From Photobacterium iliopiscarium (GTDB lineage: Bacteria > Pseudomonadota > Gammaproteobacteria > Enterobacterales > Vibrionaceae), in assembly GCF_003026395.1 (NCBI RefSeq), contig NZ_PYOO01000002.1:310001-374000 (forward strand): a stretch of DNA of 64,000 nt, read 5' to 3'. The notes beneath the pieces are model-generated. The model was not told the DNA's origin. It saw only the letters and a list, made by a program, of their open reading frames with translations, and did no database searches. Every line of letters starts with the position of its first letter. The first letter of the stretch is position 1. Below, piece after piece: positions 1 to 9,488 of this stretch. The position numbers were made by a program, and so were the translations under genes.

Positions 1-184
1 TACCTGCATCTCTGCTCACAACAATCCCTTTAGGACGAACAGGCATCACAACTGCGGGTTGCTGCAATTGTTCTTCTGGCACCATAAGCAAGCGACGTAA
101 AATATCAGAAGCGCTTTCACCAATATGTTGAGTTTGGCTAGCGATATAACGATATAGCTCTTCGTCTACCTCAATAGTCTTCAT
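1..184 (-). CDS. seqA: SeqA, negative modulator of replication initiation (partial, N-terminal part only)
   Basis: SeqA binds hemimethylated GATC sites and sequesters the replication origin after initiation. The reverse strand begins [19 protein letters not shown] and continues through [10 protein letters not shown], the N-terminal self-association segment of the family. Only 61 full codons are present; the DNA-binding domain lies beyond the left edge. I place the start at 184 because family members begin at this Met, but in-frame ATGs four and six codons upstream are possible. It is divergent from ybfF, with about 100 bp between the two starts, the arrangement seen in enterobacteria and vibrios. 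Confidence 0.93.
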   Translation of the reverse strand, partial: MKTIEVDEELYRYIASQTQHIGESASDILRRLLMVPEEQLQQPAVVMPVRPKGIVVSRDAG

Positions 185-288
185 GGTATTATTCATTATC
201 ATTCCGTTTAAAATTCTGGGTACGATTATAGCCTGATCCGCGGTTATACTCTATGGTAAATACCACACCTAACTAGAGAAAATAGCCT

Positions 289-1059
289 GTGAATCTTCAT
301 TTTCGTGCTGAAGGCAAGGGTAAAACGATCGTTTTGATCCATGGTTTGTTCGGCAGTGCAGATAATCTTGGTCTTTTAGCCCGAGAATTAAAACGCCATT
401 ACCAAGTGATCAGTGTCGATCTTCGTAACCATGGTTTGTCCCCTCATAGCGATCTATTCAGCTATCAAGATCTTGCGCAAGATATTATTGATACTCTCGA
501 TCATTTAGCCATTGATCAATTTAATGTTATTGGGCATTCAATGGGTGGTAAGGTTGCGATGACATTATCAGCATTAGTTCCGCAACGCGTCAATCACCTC
601 GTTGTTATCGATATCGCCCCCGTCGTCTATCAAGGCCACCGTCATCAAAATGTATTTGATGGCTTACGTGAAGTTAACCGCCACTCAATAACCCAACGCA
701 GTGAAGCCGAACAATATTTAGCCCGTTATATCAATGATGCCGGCGTTCGCCAATTTTTATTAAAATCATTAGCAAGAACAGAAACAGGTTACCAATGGCG
801 ATTTAATGTTGAAGGTTTAATTACAAATTACGCCACAATTATGGGTTGGCACCCTGCTGCGCAACCATTTATGGGAAAAACCTTATTTATGAAAGGACAA
901 CTCTCTGATTATATTGAGCCTCAATACCGTGATGCCATCATGACCCAATTTCCCAATGCCAAAGCACATGTGGTTGCCAATACGGGTCATTGGCTTCATG
1001 CTGAAAAATCAACAACAGTAAATCGCATCATTACTCAATTTCTAAATCCATCAGCTTAA
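289..1059 (+). CDS. ybfF: YbfF-type alpha/beta-hydrolase esterase
   Basis: A cytoplasmic acyl esterase of the alpha/beta-hydrolase fold, 256 aa, the usual length for YbfF. The oxyanion-region motif HGLFGS is at residues 18-23 and the nucleophile elbow GHSMG at 82-86 (Ser84). The likely catalytic His is His234 in NTGHW. Translation starts at a GTG preceded by a weak purine stretch. The physiological substrate is not known for the family; E. coli YbfF acts in vitro on short acyl esters and acyl-CoAs. It sits between seqA and fldA as in relatives, but no ybfE-like gene lies between it and fldA. Confidence 0.92.
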   Translation: MNLHFRAEGKGKTIVLIHGLFGSADNLGLLARELKRHYQVISVDLRNHGLSPHSDLFSYQDLAQDIIDTLDHLAIDQFNVIGHSMGGKVAMTLSALVPQRVNHLVVIDIAPVVYQGHRHQNVFDGLREVNRHSITQRSEAEQYLARYINDAGVRQFLLKSLARTETGYQWRFNVEGLITNYATIMGWHPAAQPFMGKTLFMKGQLSDYIEPQYRDAIMTQFPNAKAHVVANTGHWLHAEKSTTVNRIITQFLNPSA

Positions 1060-1407
1060 AATAATAGGTTACTCGAATTAACGCTTAACTACAGTAGACT
1101 ATAAGACTAACTATTAAATCCCTTACGCTACTATGATATAGTGCATCGAAGTGTAGTAGTAATGAAATTAGGCTTAGTGCTATCTTCTGCTTGATAGTCA
1201 TACGATTAAAGCAGCCTCTAAGCAAGCTAACGTCATTGACTACGAGCTATCATGCCCTTGTGATGCAGGGCTACAATAAACAATGATGATATTTGGGCGA
1301 AAAAAACATCAAATCGCTATCAAAAAGTAATTATCATTGTGTCGTTTATACTGATTTCTGTAAACTGCCCAAAAGCAGTTAACAATTAAATATGGGTAAT
1401 ATCTACT
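1060..1407. other. intergenic region ybfF-fldA without a gene
   Basis: 348 bp with no ORF of meaningful length on either strand. In many relatives a small gene (ybfE) occupies this position; I see no trace of it. A short GCCCT/AGGGC inverted repeat lies near 1251-1270 without a T-tract. The last 100 bp are AT-rich and presumably hold the fldA promoter. Confidence 0.5.
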
Positions 1408-1935
1408 ATGGCGAGCGTTGGACTCTTCTTTGGTAGCGACACCGGTAACACCGAAGCTGTCGCTAAAATGATTCAGAAGCAACTAGGTAGTAAACTAGTT
1501 GAAGTAAAAGATATCGCAAAAAGTAGTAAAGAAGATATCGACAACTTTGATCTGATACTACTAGGTATTCCTACTTGGTATTACGGTGAACCACAGTGTG
1601 ATTGGGATGACTTTTTCCCAGAACTTGAACAAGTTGATTTTTCAACTAAACTTGTTGCTATCTTTGGTTGTGGTGACCAAGAAGATTATGCAGAATACTT
1701 CTGCGATGCGATGGGTACTGTACGTGACATCGTTGAAAGTAAAGGCGGCACAATTGTGGGTAACTTCGCAACCGCAGGCTACGAGTTTGAAGCATCAAAA
1801 GCATTAGTTGATGATGCAAACTTTGTTGGCTTATGTATCGATGAAGACCGCCAACCAGAGCTAACAGCACCCCGTGTTGAGCAATGGGTTAATCAAATCT
1901 TTGATGAAATGTGCCTAGCTGAACTTGCTGACTAA
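1408..1935 (+). CDS. fldA: Flavodoxin 1 (long-chain)
   Basis: A small acidic FMN-binding electron carrier that supplies electrons to radical-SAM and reductive enzymes such as IspG/IspH and BioB. At 175 aa it is a long-chain flavodoxin. The phosphate-binding loop GSDTGNTE is at residues 9-16, and the two isoalloxazine-stacking aromatics fall at Trp57 and Tyr94, the same positions as in E. coli FldA. It lies just upstream of fur, as in enterobacteria, but more than 500 bp and a terminator separate the two, so they are probably separate transcription units. Confidence 0.97.
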   Translation: MASVGLFFGSDTGNTEAVAKMIQKQLGSKLVEVKDIAKSSKEDIDNFDLILLGIPTWYYGEPQCDWDDFFPELEQVDFSTKLVAIFGCGDQEDYAEYFCDAMGTVRDIVESKGGTIVGNFATAGYEFEASKALVDDANFVGLCIDEDRQPELTAPRVEQWVNQIFDEMCLAELAD

Positions 1936-1957
1936 CTCTAATTAGTCACTCAATAAG

Positions 1958-1984
1958 AACGCGCTTTAATAGCGCGTTTTTTTA
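1958..1984 (+). terminator. Rho-independent terminator after fldA
   Basis: AACGCGC / GCGCGTT stem with a 7-nt loop followed by a run of seven T, 23 bp after the fldA stop. Confidence 0.88.
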
Positions 1985-2445
1985 TCTAGACACTATGTGA
2001 CAAAACCACGTTATATTAACACCATCATCTTAATCTCAAGTATTAGCGCGATCTTACGTTCTTTCTAAGCGCTAACCGCTCTCAACAAAAAAGCAATGCT
2101 CACCGACTTACCTGCCCCCGCCAGATTAAGAACAACCACACCCAACAAAAATGATCACTCATATTTATAATTTACAGCTCGTCTTTCTAAAATAAAAATT
2201 ATAAGTTTAACGTTATCTTAACCAAACTTACCTTATCGTAATCAAACAAGACAACACACTATATAAACTGGTATGATGATACATTTGTTTACATTTATTT
2301 TACAATTCAGCAAGCAAAATAAAAGTAACACTTCTGCTAGATAACTGACCTTTTAAGGTTTATTGTTATCGTTGCGTCACTTATAATGAATCTATATGAG
2401 AAAGACTACTGCAACATTTTTGCAGCTAGCCAACAGGAAAATCGG
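1985..2445. other. Long upstream region of fur, no gene seen
   Basis: About 460 bp of AT-rich sequence with no plausible ORF apart from an N-terminal extension of fur (from 2386) that I do not accept. It should contain the fur promoter(s). I looked for a good 19-bp Fur box and did not find one. Confidence 0.45.
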
Positions 2446-2892
2446 ATGTCAGATAATAATCACGCGCTAAAGCAAGCTGGTCTTAAAGTAACACTTCCTC
2501 GTCTTAAGATTTTAGAAGTGCTTCAACAACCTGATTGCCAACACATCAGTGCTGAAGACCTGTATAAAAAACTCATCGATATCGGTGAAGAAATTGGCCT
2601 AGCGACCGTTTATCGTGTCCTTAACCAATTTGATGATGCAGGCATTGTAACTCGTCACCATTTTGAAGGCGGAAAATCGGTATTCGAATTAGCCACTCAA
2701 CATCATCATGATCACCTTGTTTGTCTTGATTGTGGCAAGGTAATTGAATTTTCAGACGAAATGATTGAGCAACGCCAGAAAGACATCGCGGCACGCTTTA
2801 ATGTTCGTTTAACAAATCATAGCTTATATCTTTATGGTCACTGTATGGATGGTGATTGTAATGCTGATGAAACGTTACATGATGAAAAATAA
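2446..2892 (+). CDS. fur: Ferric uptake regulator Fur
   Basis: Iron-responsive repressor; with Fe2+ it binds 19-bp Fur boxes and shuts off iron acquisition genes. The winged-helix domain begins LKVTLPRLKILEVLQQ, followed by the recognition region LATVYRVLNQF and the metal-binding segment HHHDHLVCLDCGKVIEFSD with the paired Cys. Length from the chosen start is 148 aa, typical of Vibrio Fur. The frame is open for 20 further codons upstream, but the ATG at 2446 gives the family N-terminus MSDNNHALKQAGLK and has AGGAAA just upstream. Confidence 0.97.
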   Translation: MSDNNHALKQAGLKVTLPRLKILEVLQQPDCQHISAEDLYKKLIDIGEEIGLATVYRVLNQFDDAGIVTRHHFEGGKSVFELATQHHHDHLVCLDCGKVIEFSDEMIEQRQKDIAARFNVRLTNHSLYLYGHCMDGDCNADETLHDEK

Positions 2893-2920
2893 CAATGACT
2901 AGTTATTTTCACCCTAAGAA

Positions 2921-2946
2921 CCAGTGATCAATATCACTGGTTTTTT
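2921..2946 (+). terminator. Rho-independent terminator after fur
   Basis: Perfect 8-bp stem CCAGTGAT / ATCACTGG, 4-nt loop, then six T. Confidence 0.88.
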
Positions 2947-2967
2947 ATTACAAGAAATAAGCACCAT

Positions 2968-3007
2968 AAAAAAAGCGCCTATTCCATCACTGAAATAGGC
3001 GCTTTTT
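2968..3007. terminator. Bidirectional terminator between fur and glnS
   Basis: AAAAAAAGCGCCTATT ... AATAGGCGCTTTTT stem, with an A-run on the left and a T-run on the right. It serves glnS on the reverse strand and backs up the fur terminator. Confidence 0.85.
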
Positions 3008-3026
3008 AACAAATATTAATGACTAA

Positions 3027-4691
3027 TTAGTCACCAATTTTTGCCCAAGTATCACGTAGACCAACAGTGCGGTTAAACACTAAATGGTCAGCACTTGAAT
3101 CTTTGTTATCAGCACAGAAATAGCCGATACGTTCAAACTGGTATGCTTTTTCAGCTTCAGCAGTCACCAATGATGGTTCAACAAAGCCATGTAATACCGT
3201 TAGAGATTCAGGGTTAATCACTGATACGAAATCATCAGCAGCACCTGGATTTGGCACTGTAAATAGACGATCGTATAAACGAATTTCAGCAGCAATACCC
3301 GCCTCAGCAGATACCCAATGAATAACACCTTTTACTTTACGACCGTCAGCTGGGTTTTTACCTAGCGTATCTTTATCGTAAGTACAGTAAATAGTTGTGA
3401 TATTGCCTTCAGCATCTTTTTCAATACGCTCAGCTTGAATCACATAAGCACCACGTAGACGTACTTCTTTACCTAATACTAAACGCTTGTACTTCTTGTT
3501 CGCTTCTTCGCGGAAGTCTTCACCTTCAATATAAAGTTCACGGCTAAATGGAACCTCACGCATACCCATTTCTGGCTTATTCGGGTGATTCGCAACCATT
3601 AATGTTTCAGTCTCACCGTCAAAGTTTTCAATCACAACTTTAACTGGATCTAAAACAGCCATTGCACGTGGTGCATTTTCATTTAGATCATCACGAATAC
3701 AAGATTCTAATGAGCTAATTTCAATGGTGTTATCTTGCTTAGTCACACCAATACGCTTACAGAATTCACGCATAGAACCCGGTGTAAAACCACGACGACG
3801 TAAACCAGAAATTGTTGGCATACGTGGGTCATCCCAACCGTTAACTAATTTATCAGTTACAAGTTGGTTTAGTTTACGCTTAGACATCACGGTGTATTCA
3901 AGGTTTAGACGACTAAACTCATACTGGTGTGGTGTGCAATCAATAGTGATATTTTCAAGAACCCAATCGTATAAACGACGGTTGTCCATGAATTCTAGCG
4001 TACAGATAGAGTGCGTAATACCTTCTAGCGCATCAGAAATACAATGCGTGAAGTCGTACATTGGGTAAATGCACCACTTATCACCAGTTTGGTGGTGATT
4101 TGCAAAACGCACACGGTAGATAACTGGATCACGCATAACCATAAATGGTGATGCCATATCGATTTTTGCGCGCAGGCACATTTTGCCTTCTTCAACGTCG
4201 CCATTCTTCATTTTTTCAAACAAGGCTACGTTTTCTTCGACACTACGATCGCGGTAAGGACTGTGCTTACCCGCTTGCGTTAATGTACCGCGATATTCGC
4301 GCATTTGCTCAGGACTTAGCTCATCAACATACGCTAAGCCTTTATTAATTAATTCAATGGCAAACCCGTGAAGCTGATCAAAGTAGTTTGATGAGTAACA
4401 AATCTCACCACTCCACTCGAAGCCTAACCAGTTAACATCATTTTTAATAGACTCAACGTATTCGATGTCTTCTTTCTCAGGGTTGGTATCATCGAAACGT
4501 AAGTTACATTGACCCTGATAGTCCTGAGCAATACCGAAGTTCAAACAAATAGATTTCGCATGACCGATATGCAGATAACCATTCGGTTCTGGCGGGAATC
4601 GGGTATGTATGCTTGTATGTTTGCCACTTGCTAAATCCGTATCAATAATTTGACGGATAAAGTTAGTTGGACGAGCTTCAGATTCACTCAT
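3027..4691 (-). CDS. glnS: Glutaminyl-tRNA synthetase
   Basis: Charges tRNA-Gln with glutamine. A class I aminoacyl-tRNA synthetase of 554 aa, matching the E. coli enzyme in length. The HIGH signature is at residues 41-44 in [12 protein letters not shown], and the KMSKS equivalent is the variant MSKRK near 269-273, normal for GlnRS. The C-terminal half carries the anticodon-binding beta-barrels. It is transcribed alone on the reverse strand and convergent with fur. Confidence 0.98.
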   Translation of the reverse strand: MSESEARPTNFIRQIIDTDLASGKHTSIHTRFPPEPNGYLHIGHAKSICLNFGIAQDYQGQCNLRFDDTNPEKEDIEYVESIKNDVNWLGFEWSGEICYSSNYFDQLHGFAIELINKGLAYVDELSPEQMREYRGTLTQAGKHSPYRDRSVEENVALFEKMKNGDVEEGKMCLRAKIDMASPFMVMRDPVIYRVRFANHHQTGDKWCIYPMYDFTHCISDALEGITHSICTLEFMDNRRLYDWVLENITIDCTPHQYEFSRLNLEYTVMSKRKLNQLVTDKLVNGWDDPRMPTISGLRRRGFTPGSMREFCKRIGVTKQDNTIEISSLESCIRDDLNENAPRAMAVLDPVKVVIENFDGETETLMVANHPNKPEMGMREVPFSRELYIEGEDFREEANKKYKRLVLGKEVRLRGAYVIQAERIEKDAEGNITTIYCTYDKDTLGKNPADGRKVKGVIHWVSAEAGIAAEIRLYDRLFTVPNPGAADDFVSVINPESLTVLHGFVEPSLVTAEAEKAYQFERIGYFCADNKDSSADHLVFNRTVGLRDTWAKIGD

Positions 4692-4845
4692 CTATTACAC
4701 CTCGTGTACTTACAGGATTGAGAATTATGTACAGTTCATCAATATGAACTATGACTTTACACTATACCTCAATGCCGCTATGCAAAAAATCAAAAACGCA
4801 GTTATAACAAACAATAGTTGTGAATTTAATTAATAACGCGCAATA

Positions 4846-4877
4846 AAAAGCCGACGATGGTCATCCCATCGTCGGCA
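4846..4877 (-). terminator. Terminator after the chitobiase gene
   Basis: GCCGACGATGG / CCATCGTCGGC stem with a 4-nt loop, followed on the reverse strand by five T. Confidence 0.85.
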
Positions 4878-4923
4878 ATCGCGCGATCATATAATGATCG
4901 GAGCTTATATTGTTGTTAGTCGA

Positions 4924-7587
4924 TTACAGTGATGTAACACGACTGAAACGTTTACCATTACCACTTACAGCACGGATTTCAACTTTACCTGTCACACTTG
5001 GTTGTGCTTTCGCATCATAAGTGTTCCATGTCTTACCTTCATCCGTTGAGTACTGTAGTGTTAGACCTGGCATGCTTACGTTCATCGCAAGTTTACCATT
5101 TTCGATCTTAGCGCCAGGTACTGGTACACGGTATTGAATACCCGCAGCATCAAGTTTCGCAAGTTCACGTTGGCCTAATACGTTAGCAAAACGCTGCCAT
5201 TCATTGTGAAGTGCTTTCTTGTTTACATGGTTAGAATCTTGAGAATATTCAACACCCACTTGGTATTCATTTTCCCACTCACCTTTATGCCAAGCACGCT
5301 CAGCGGCAGCTAATACGCGAGGGAATACCATGTATTCGTACTGCTTATCATTGCCTACTGTCTCACTCCAAAGCTGAGCAGATAGACCATAGAAACCTTT
5401 CGATTTCACTGTACCTTTACTTGTAAAACCATTGCCATCACGATCAAGTGATGTTTCAGCATTTTGTGGTAAGTTCTCTGGTGCAAAACCAAACATCTTA
5501 CGTGTATCTGTTGCACGTGTTGCCCAGTAGTAACCACGCTCAATTGGATCTACTTCGTATGGCATATCCATGTAAACATAATCAGGGTTTGATACTACAA
5601 CATCGTAGCCTTTATCAGCCCATTCGTAAGCTGATGCACCGCCGCCCCAGTATAGAACGTCCCAGAAGTTTACACGCACATTATCAGTACCAAACGCTTT
5701 AGAGTCTGAAGAGTGCTTTAAGCCATCTTGCCATGCTTGGAAGTTTTTAATGCCTTTACTATTAACCACTTCACTGATTTGCTCTGCAAAATGACTTGGT
5801 AGGTGATCATAATCAGCCACAACACCTTCTGCGATCAATTTCTGACACATTGGTGACTTCTGGTATGGCTTATTTTGCTTAGATTGGTCAATAGAACCGG
5901 TCCAAGCTGTTTTCTCTGCTGCATTAAGATCTTGGAAACCAGCATTTAACTTAATATTTTTCGCTTCATCACCACCGAAGTGCCATGTATTTAGCGGCAT
6001 ACCCGCTTCTTTATGCATCGCTTGAATTTCAGTAATTACTTTATCAACAAACTTTGTAGAAGAATCCATACATGGATTGATGAAACTACGCTTATCGTAA
6101 AACTGTACTGTAGTTACATTTGACGTATCTTGTGGATCCATCAAACGGTATTCATTCGCTTCATCCATCTTGCCTTCAGCAGCAAGACGTTTATAACGCG
6201 CTTCCATCGCAACTACTGCTGCACGTGCGTGCGCTGGCATATCGATTTCAGGAATGACTTCAATACCACGGGCTTTCGCGTATTTCAGAATATCTAAGTA
6301 ATCTTGCTTGCTGTAGTACCCAGAGCCATCTGTGTCTGATGTTGGACCTGAACCTAGTTGAGGTAGCAGACATGTTGTTTCAGATAGATCATGACAACGC
6401 TTACTACCAATGTCTGTTAGCTCAGGTAAACCTGGAATCTCAACACGCCAACCTTCATCATCTGATAGGTGGAAGTGGAATTTGTTCATCTTGTATGCTG
6501 CCATTTGGTCTAGCGTACGAAGAATCACAGCTTTAGAGTGGAAGTTACGACCCACATCAACCATCACACCACGGTAATCAAAACGTGGCGCATCGGTTAC
6601 TTCTAACGTAGGAATGCTATTTTTAGCACCTGTACTCATTAGTGAAATCAACGACTGCATACCATAGAATGCACCTTGGTCATCAAAACCAATAACCGTT
6701 GCACCTGTAGGTGTTACATCTAACGTGTAAGCCCCTGCAATTTGTTGACCTTTAGCAAATGAACCCGGTAGAAGGCTCACTTTTACTGGGTATTGACCTT
6801 TAGTGTTAACACCTAATACGCCAAGACGCTCATTCACAGCAGCCATCATGTCAGCTGGCAGTGTGAAGTTGCTAATTTTAATACCGTTTGCTAATGAAAC
6901 AGTTTTACCGGTTAGCTTAGTACTTAGTGGTGTAGGAACAATAGTTGCTGCCACTTCTGTCGTTGCTAACACATTAATGTCTTGGTTCTTTTTAAAACGT
7001 GTTTCAGCGGTTGCAAGCACATTATTATCTGCTTTAACTCGCTTAAATTGATCACCTTTCAGAGGAACAAGGTAATCACCTGGATTCGTAGAGTCAGTGC
7101 TCTTGATTGTTTGTGCTGCGGCATCGCCAGAGGTCACGTATGCACGAGGCATGTAGTCGTTTTCGAAAAGTGTCCAGTATTCGCCAATGTAAGGAATAAC
7201 AACCGTCTCACCTTCAGCAAATCCATCAAATTTATCCGTTGGCTCTAGCGTATGAAGATCACCCGTTACGTGTGTAACTTTGAATTGATCATTTTGAACT
7301 TCAAGAATCTGGCGAATACTGCTGAAATAAATTTTCCAATCAGTGCCCGTCACCGCTGGGCCATTATTTTTTAGCGTCAAATTAATTAGATCACAAGATG
7401 CCCATTCTGCGCCGAGCGTCTTACACTGTAGGCCTTCCTCTGCACCATGTTGAGTAACAATTTCATAAGTAACATCAAGGTTATTAGCTAATTTTTTAAC
7501 AACTGCCTCATCATCATTTCCTTGAGTCGCACAACCAGTTACTGCTAGTGCAATGAAAGATGCTAACGCTGTAAGTTTAATAGTCAT
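4924..7587 (-). CDS. chb: Outer-membrane lipoprotein chitobiase (beta-N-acetylhexosaminidase, GH20)
   Basis: Hydrolyses chitobiose and short chitin oligomers to GlcNAc outside the inner membrane. The N-terminal signal ends in lipobox LAVTGC, so Cys19 is probably lipidated. An N-terminal carbohydrate-binding domain (about 30-190) and a GH20b domain (about 215-335) precede the GH20 barrel. The catalytic Asp-Glu pair is Asp540-Glu541 in WHFGGDEAKN, and a C-terminal Ig-like domain closes the 887-aa chain, as in Vibrio chitobiases. It lies downstream of nagE on the same strand, so the released GlcNAc can be imported by the neighbouring PTS transporter. Confidence 0.96.
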   Translation of the reverse strand: MTIKLTALASFIALAVTGCATQGNDDEAVVKKLANNLDVTYEIVTQHGAEEGLQCKTLGAEWASCDLINLTLKNNGPAVTGTDWKIYFSSIRQILEVQNDQFKVTHVTGDLHTLEPTDKFDGFAEGETVVIPYIGEYWTLFENDYMPRAYVTSGDAAAQTIKSTDSTNPGDYLVPLKGDQFKRVKADNNVLATAETRFKKNQDINVLATTEVAATIVPTPLSTKLTGKTVSLANGIKISNFTLPADMMAAVNERLGVLGVNTKGQYPVKVSLLPGSFAKGQQIAGAYTLDVTPTGATVIGFDDQGAFYGMQSLISLMSTGAKNSIPTLEVTDAPRFDYRGVMVDVGRNFHSKAVILRTLDQMAAYKMNKFHFHLSDDEGWRVEIPGLPELTDIGSKRCHDLSETTCLLPQLGSGPTSDTDGSGYYSKQDYLDILKYAKARGIEVIPEIDMPAHARAAVVAMEARYKRLAAEGKMDEANEYRLMDPQDTSNVTTVQFYDKRSFINPCMDSSTKFVDKVITEIQAMHKEAGMPLNTWHFGGDEAKNIKLNAGFQDLNAAEKTAWTGSIDQSKQNKPYQKSPMCQKLIAEGVVADYDHLPSHFAEQISEVVNSKGIKNFQAWQDGLKHSSDSKAFGTDNVRVNFWDVLYWGGGASAYEWADKGYDVVVSNPDYVYMDMPYEVDPIERGYYWATRATDTRKMFGFAPENLPQNAETSLDRDGNGFTSKGTVKSKGFYGLSAQLWSETVGNDKQYEYMVFPRVLAAAERAWHKGEWENEYQVGVEYSQDSNHVNKKALHNEWQRFANVLGQRELAKLDAAGIQYRVPVPGAKIENGKLAMNVSMPGLTLQYSTDEGKTWNTYDAKAQPSVTGKVEIRAVSGNGKRFSRVTSL

Positions 7588-7670
7588 GAAATATTCCTTT
7601 CTCCCGATATCCCTTTAAATGAAGGGAAAATCTATATAGAGCCCAAAAGTTGGGTACTCAAAATGCCGAT

Positions 7671-7698
7671 CTTGATATCTTACATCGAAGATATCAAG
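7671..7698. repeat. Perfect 11-bp inverted repeat upstream of chb
   Basis: CTTGATATCTT and AAGATATCAAG are separated by 6 bp, 84 bp upstream of the chb start. There is no T-tract on either strand. It could be a regulator site or an mRNA stem; the sequence alone does not decide. Confidence 0.6.
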
Positions 7699-7762
7699 AA
7701 CGGTCTAATTAAAAGTGTTGCGGTATTTCGTGTGTTGCTTAATTACTTGAAAAAATAAGTAA

Positions 7763-9232
7763 TTATGGAAGTTTTACTGCTGATAAATCTTCTGATGCCG
7801 GGATCTTTTTCATCTCGCCAGCAACGATTTCAGCAAGAGGGCCAAGGATAACTTGTAGGTTATTTGCACCTAGTTTAACCACACCCATTGCACCTAGTGC
7901 TTTTAATGTTTTCTCATCAGCAAGGCTACTGTCTTTTAGAGTAAGACGTAGACGAGTGATACAAGCATCAATGTTTTCTAGGTTACCGTGACCACCAAGC
8001 GCTTTTAAGTATTGCTTAGCTAACTCACCTGTTTCAGCAGAACCACGTACTGATGAAGCTTCTTCTTCGTCATCTTCACGGCCAGGCGTCTTAAGGTTGA
8101 ACTTAAGAATAACAGCGCGGAAAATAAAGTAGTACAGAGCGAAGAACGCAATACCTTGAAGGATTAGCATGTACCAGCTAACAGCAAGTGGATTACGTGC
8201 TGACAACACCATGTCGACAAGACCAGCAGAGAAACCAAAACCTGAAATCCAGTGCATAGACGCGGCGATGTATACAGAAATACCTGTTAGCGCAGCGTGA
8301 ATAACATAAAGTGGTGGTGCAAGGAACATAAACGCAAATTCTAATGGCTCAGTAACACCAGTAAAGAATGATGCAAAACCAGCTGCAATGAATAATGAAG
8401 CGACACGCTCTTTATTCTTCGCTTTAGCTGTTTGGTACATAGCAAGTGCAGCACCTGGTAAACCAAACATCATGATTGGGAAGAAACCAGCCTGGTACAT
8501 ACCAGTAATACCTGGGGTACCTTTACCACTCAAGAAATTAGGAATATCGTTAATGCCTGCAACATCAAACCAGAATACTGAGTTTAATGCGTGGTGAAGA
8601 CCCACAGGAATCAATAGACGGTTAAAGAATGCATAGATACCAGCACCGGCAGCGCCTAGACCTTGAATACTTTCACCGAAATGTACTAGTCCGTCGTAAA
8701 TAACTGGCCATACAAACAGTAATACCGCTGCAATACCAATACCAGCAACAGACGTTAAAATTGGGATTAAACGCTTACCACTAAAGAATGCTAATGTCTT
8801 ATGCAATTCAACGTTAGAGTAACGGTTGTAAATTTCTGCTGATACGATACCAACTAAAATACCAACAAACTGGTTATTAATCTTAGCAAAAGCGACAGGT
8901 ACAGCACTTACGTCAATACCTTGAATCATTGCTACAGTACCAGGTGCAAGTAACGTGGTTACAACGGTGTAACCAACAAAACCGGCTAATGCTGCTGCAC
9001 CGTCTTTATCTTTTGACATACCGTATGCAACACCAATTGCAAACAATATAGACATGCTATCAATAATTGAAGAACCCGCTTTAATCAAGAACGCAGCAAT
9101 TGCTGAGTTTGCGCCCCAACCTGACGGATCAACCCAATAGCCGATACCCATTAAAATTGCCGCTGCAGGAAGTACTGCAACTGGCACCATTAGTGCTTTA
9201 CCTACTTTTTGAAAATATCCAAGAATATTCAC
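7763..9232 (-). CDS. nagE: PTS N-acetylglucosamine transporter, EIICB (NagE)
   Basis: Imports and phosphorylates GlcNAc to GlcNAc-6-phosphate. The N-terminal EIIC membrane domain (roughly 1-370) has about ten hydrophobic segments. A charged linker (PGREDDEEEA) leads to the EIIB domain with the phosphorylated Cys424 in NIDACITRLRL. The protein stops at 489 aa, so it lacks the EIIA domain of E. coli NagE (648 aa) and must receive phosphate from a separate EIIA such as Crr, as in Vibrio. It is divergent from nagB across a shared regulatory region. Confidence 0.96.
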   Translation of the reverse strand: MNILGYFQKVGKALMVPVAVLPAAAILMGIGYWVDPSGWGANSAIAAFLIKAGSSIIDSMSILFAIGVAYGMSKDKDGAAALAGFVGYTVVTTLLAPGTVAMIQGIDVSAVPVAFAKINNQFVGILVGIVSAEIYNRYSNVELHKTLAFFSGKRLIPILTSVAGIGIAAVLLFVWPVIYDGLVHFGESIQGLGAAGAGIYAFFNRLLIPVGLHHALNSVFWFDVAGINDIPNFLSGKGTPGITGMYQAGFFPIMMFGLPGAALAMYQTAKAKNKERVASLFIAAGFASFFTGVTEPLEFAFMFLAPPLYVIHAALTGISVYIAASMHWISGFGFSAGLVDMVLSARNPLAVSWYMLILQGIAFFALYYFIFRAVILKFNLKTPGREDDEEEASSVRGSAETGELAKQYLKALGGHGNLENIDACITRLRLTLKDSSLADEKTLKALGAMGVVKLGANNLQVILGPLAEIVAGEMKKIPASEDLSAVKLP

Positions 9233-9315
9233 CCTTAGTTCCCCCTATGGTTTTCTTAGATTCGATAGTGATAGCTTTTTTTTGCCATCTGTTTTTGTCC
9301 TTTGCAGTTTATGAA

Positions 9316-9340
9316 TTTTATTTCGCTCCGCAAATTAAAA
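9316..9340. promoter_or_regulatory. NagC operator-like site 1 (nagE proximal)
   Basis: The near-palindrome TTTTATTTCG-CTC-CGCAAATTAAAA resembles E. coli NagC boxes. It lies 84 bp upstream of the nagE start. Confidence 0.75.
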
Positions 9341-9350
9341 CATCATCATT

Positions 9351-9366
9351 TGTGATCTTAATCACC
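9351..9366. promoter_or_regulatory. CRP-binding site-like sequence between nagE and nagB
   Basis: TGTGATCTTAATCACC differs from the consensus TGTGA-N6-TCACA by one base. It lies between the two NagC-like boxes, as in the E. coli nagE-nagB control region. Confidence 0.75.
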
Positions 9367-9411
9367 GACCGAAGACAGAACTGAGTGATTTTGCTAGCTC
9401 GATCATAAAAC

Positions 9412-9433
9412 TTATTTTATCATTCGAAACAAA
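9412..9433. promoter_or_regulatory. NagC operator-like site 2 (nagB proximal)
   Basis: TTATTTTATCATTCGAAACAAA resembles a NagC box, centred about 95 bp from site 1 and 66 bp upstream of the nagB start. The spacing is close to nine helical turns, compatible with DNA looping by NagC. Confidence 0.65.
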
Positions 9434-9488
9434 GGCGCTATGCCACTAAGATTTTTCCTGTTTTAATAATCTTCAACGAGGTGTCAAC

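Noticed and set aside
1325..1350. Fur-box-like AAGTAATTATCATTGTG upstream of fldA
   Set aside because: Too many mismatches to the 19-bp consensus in AT-rich DNA.
9100..9384. 94-codon + strand frame overlapping nagE start and the regulatory gap
   Set aside because: Covers the operator region and is antisense to nagE; not coding.
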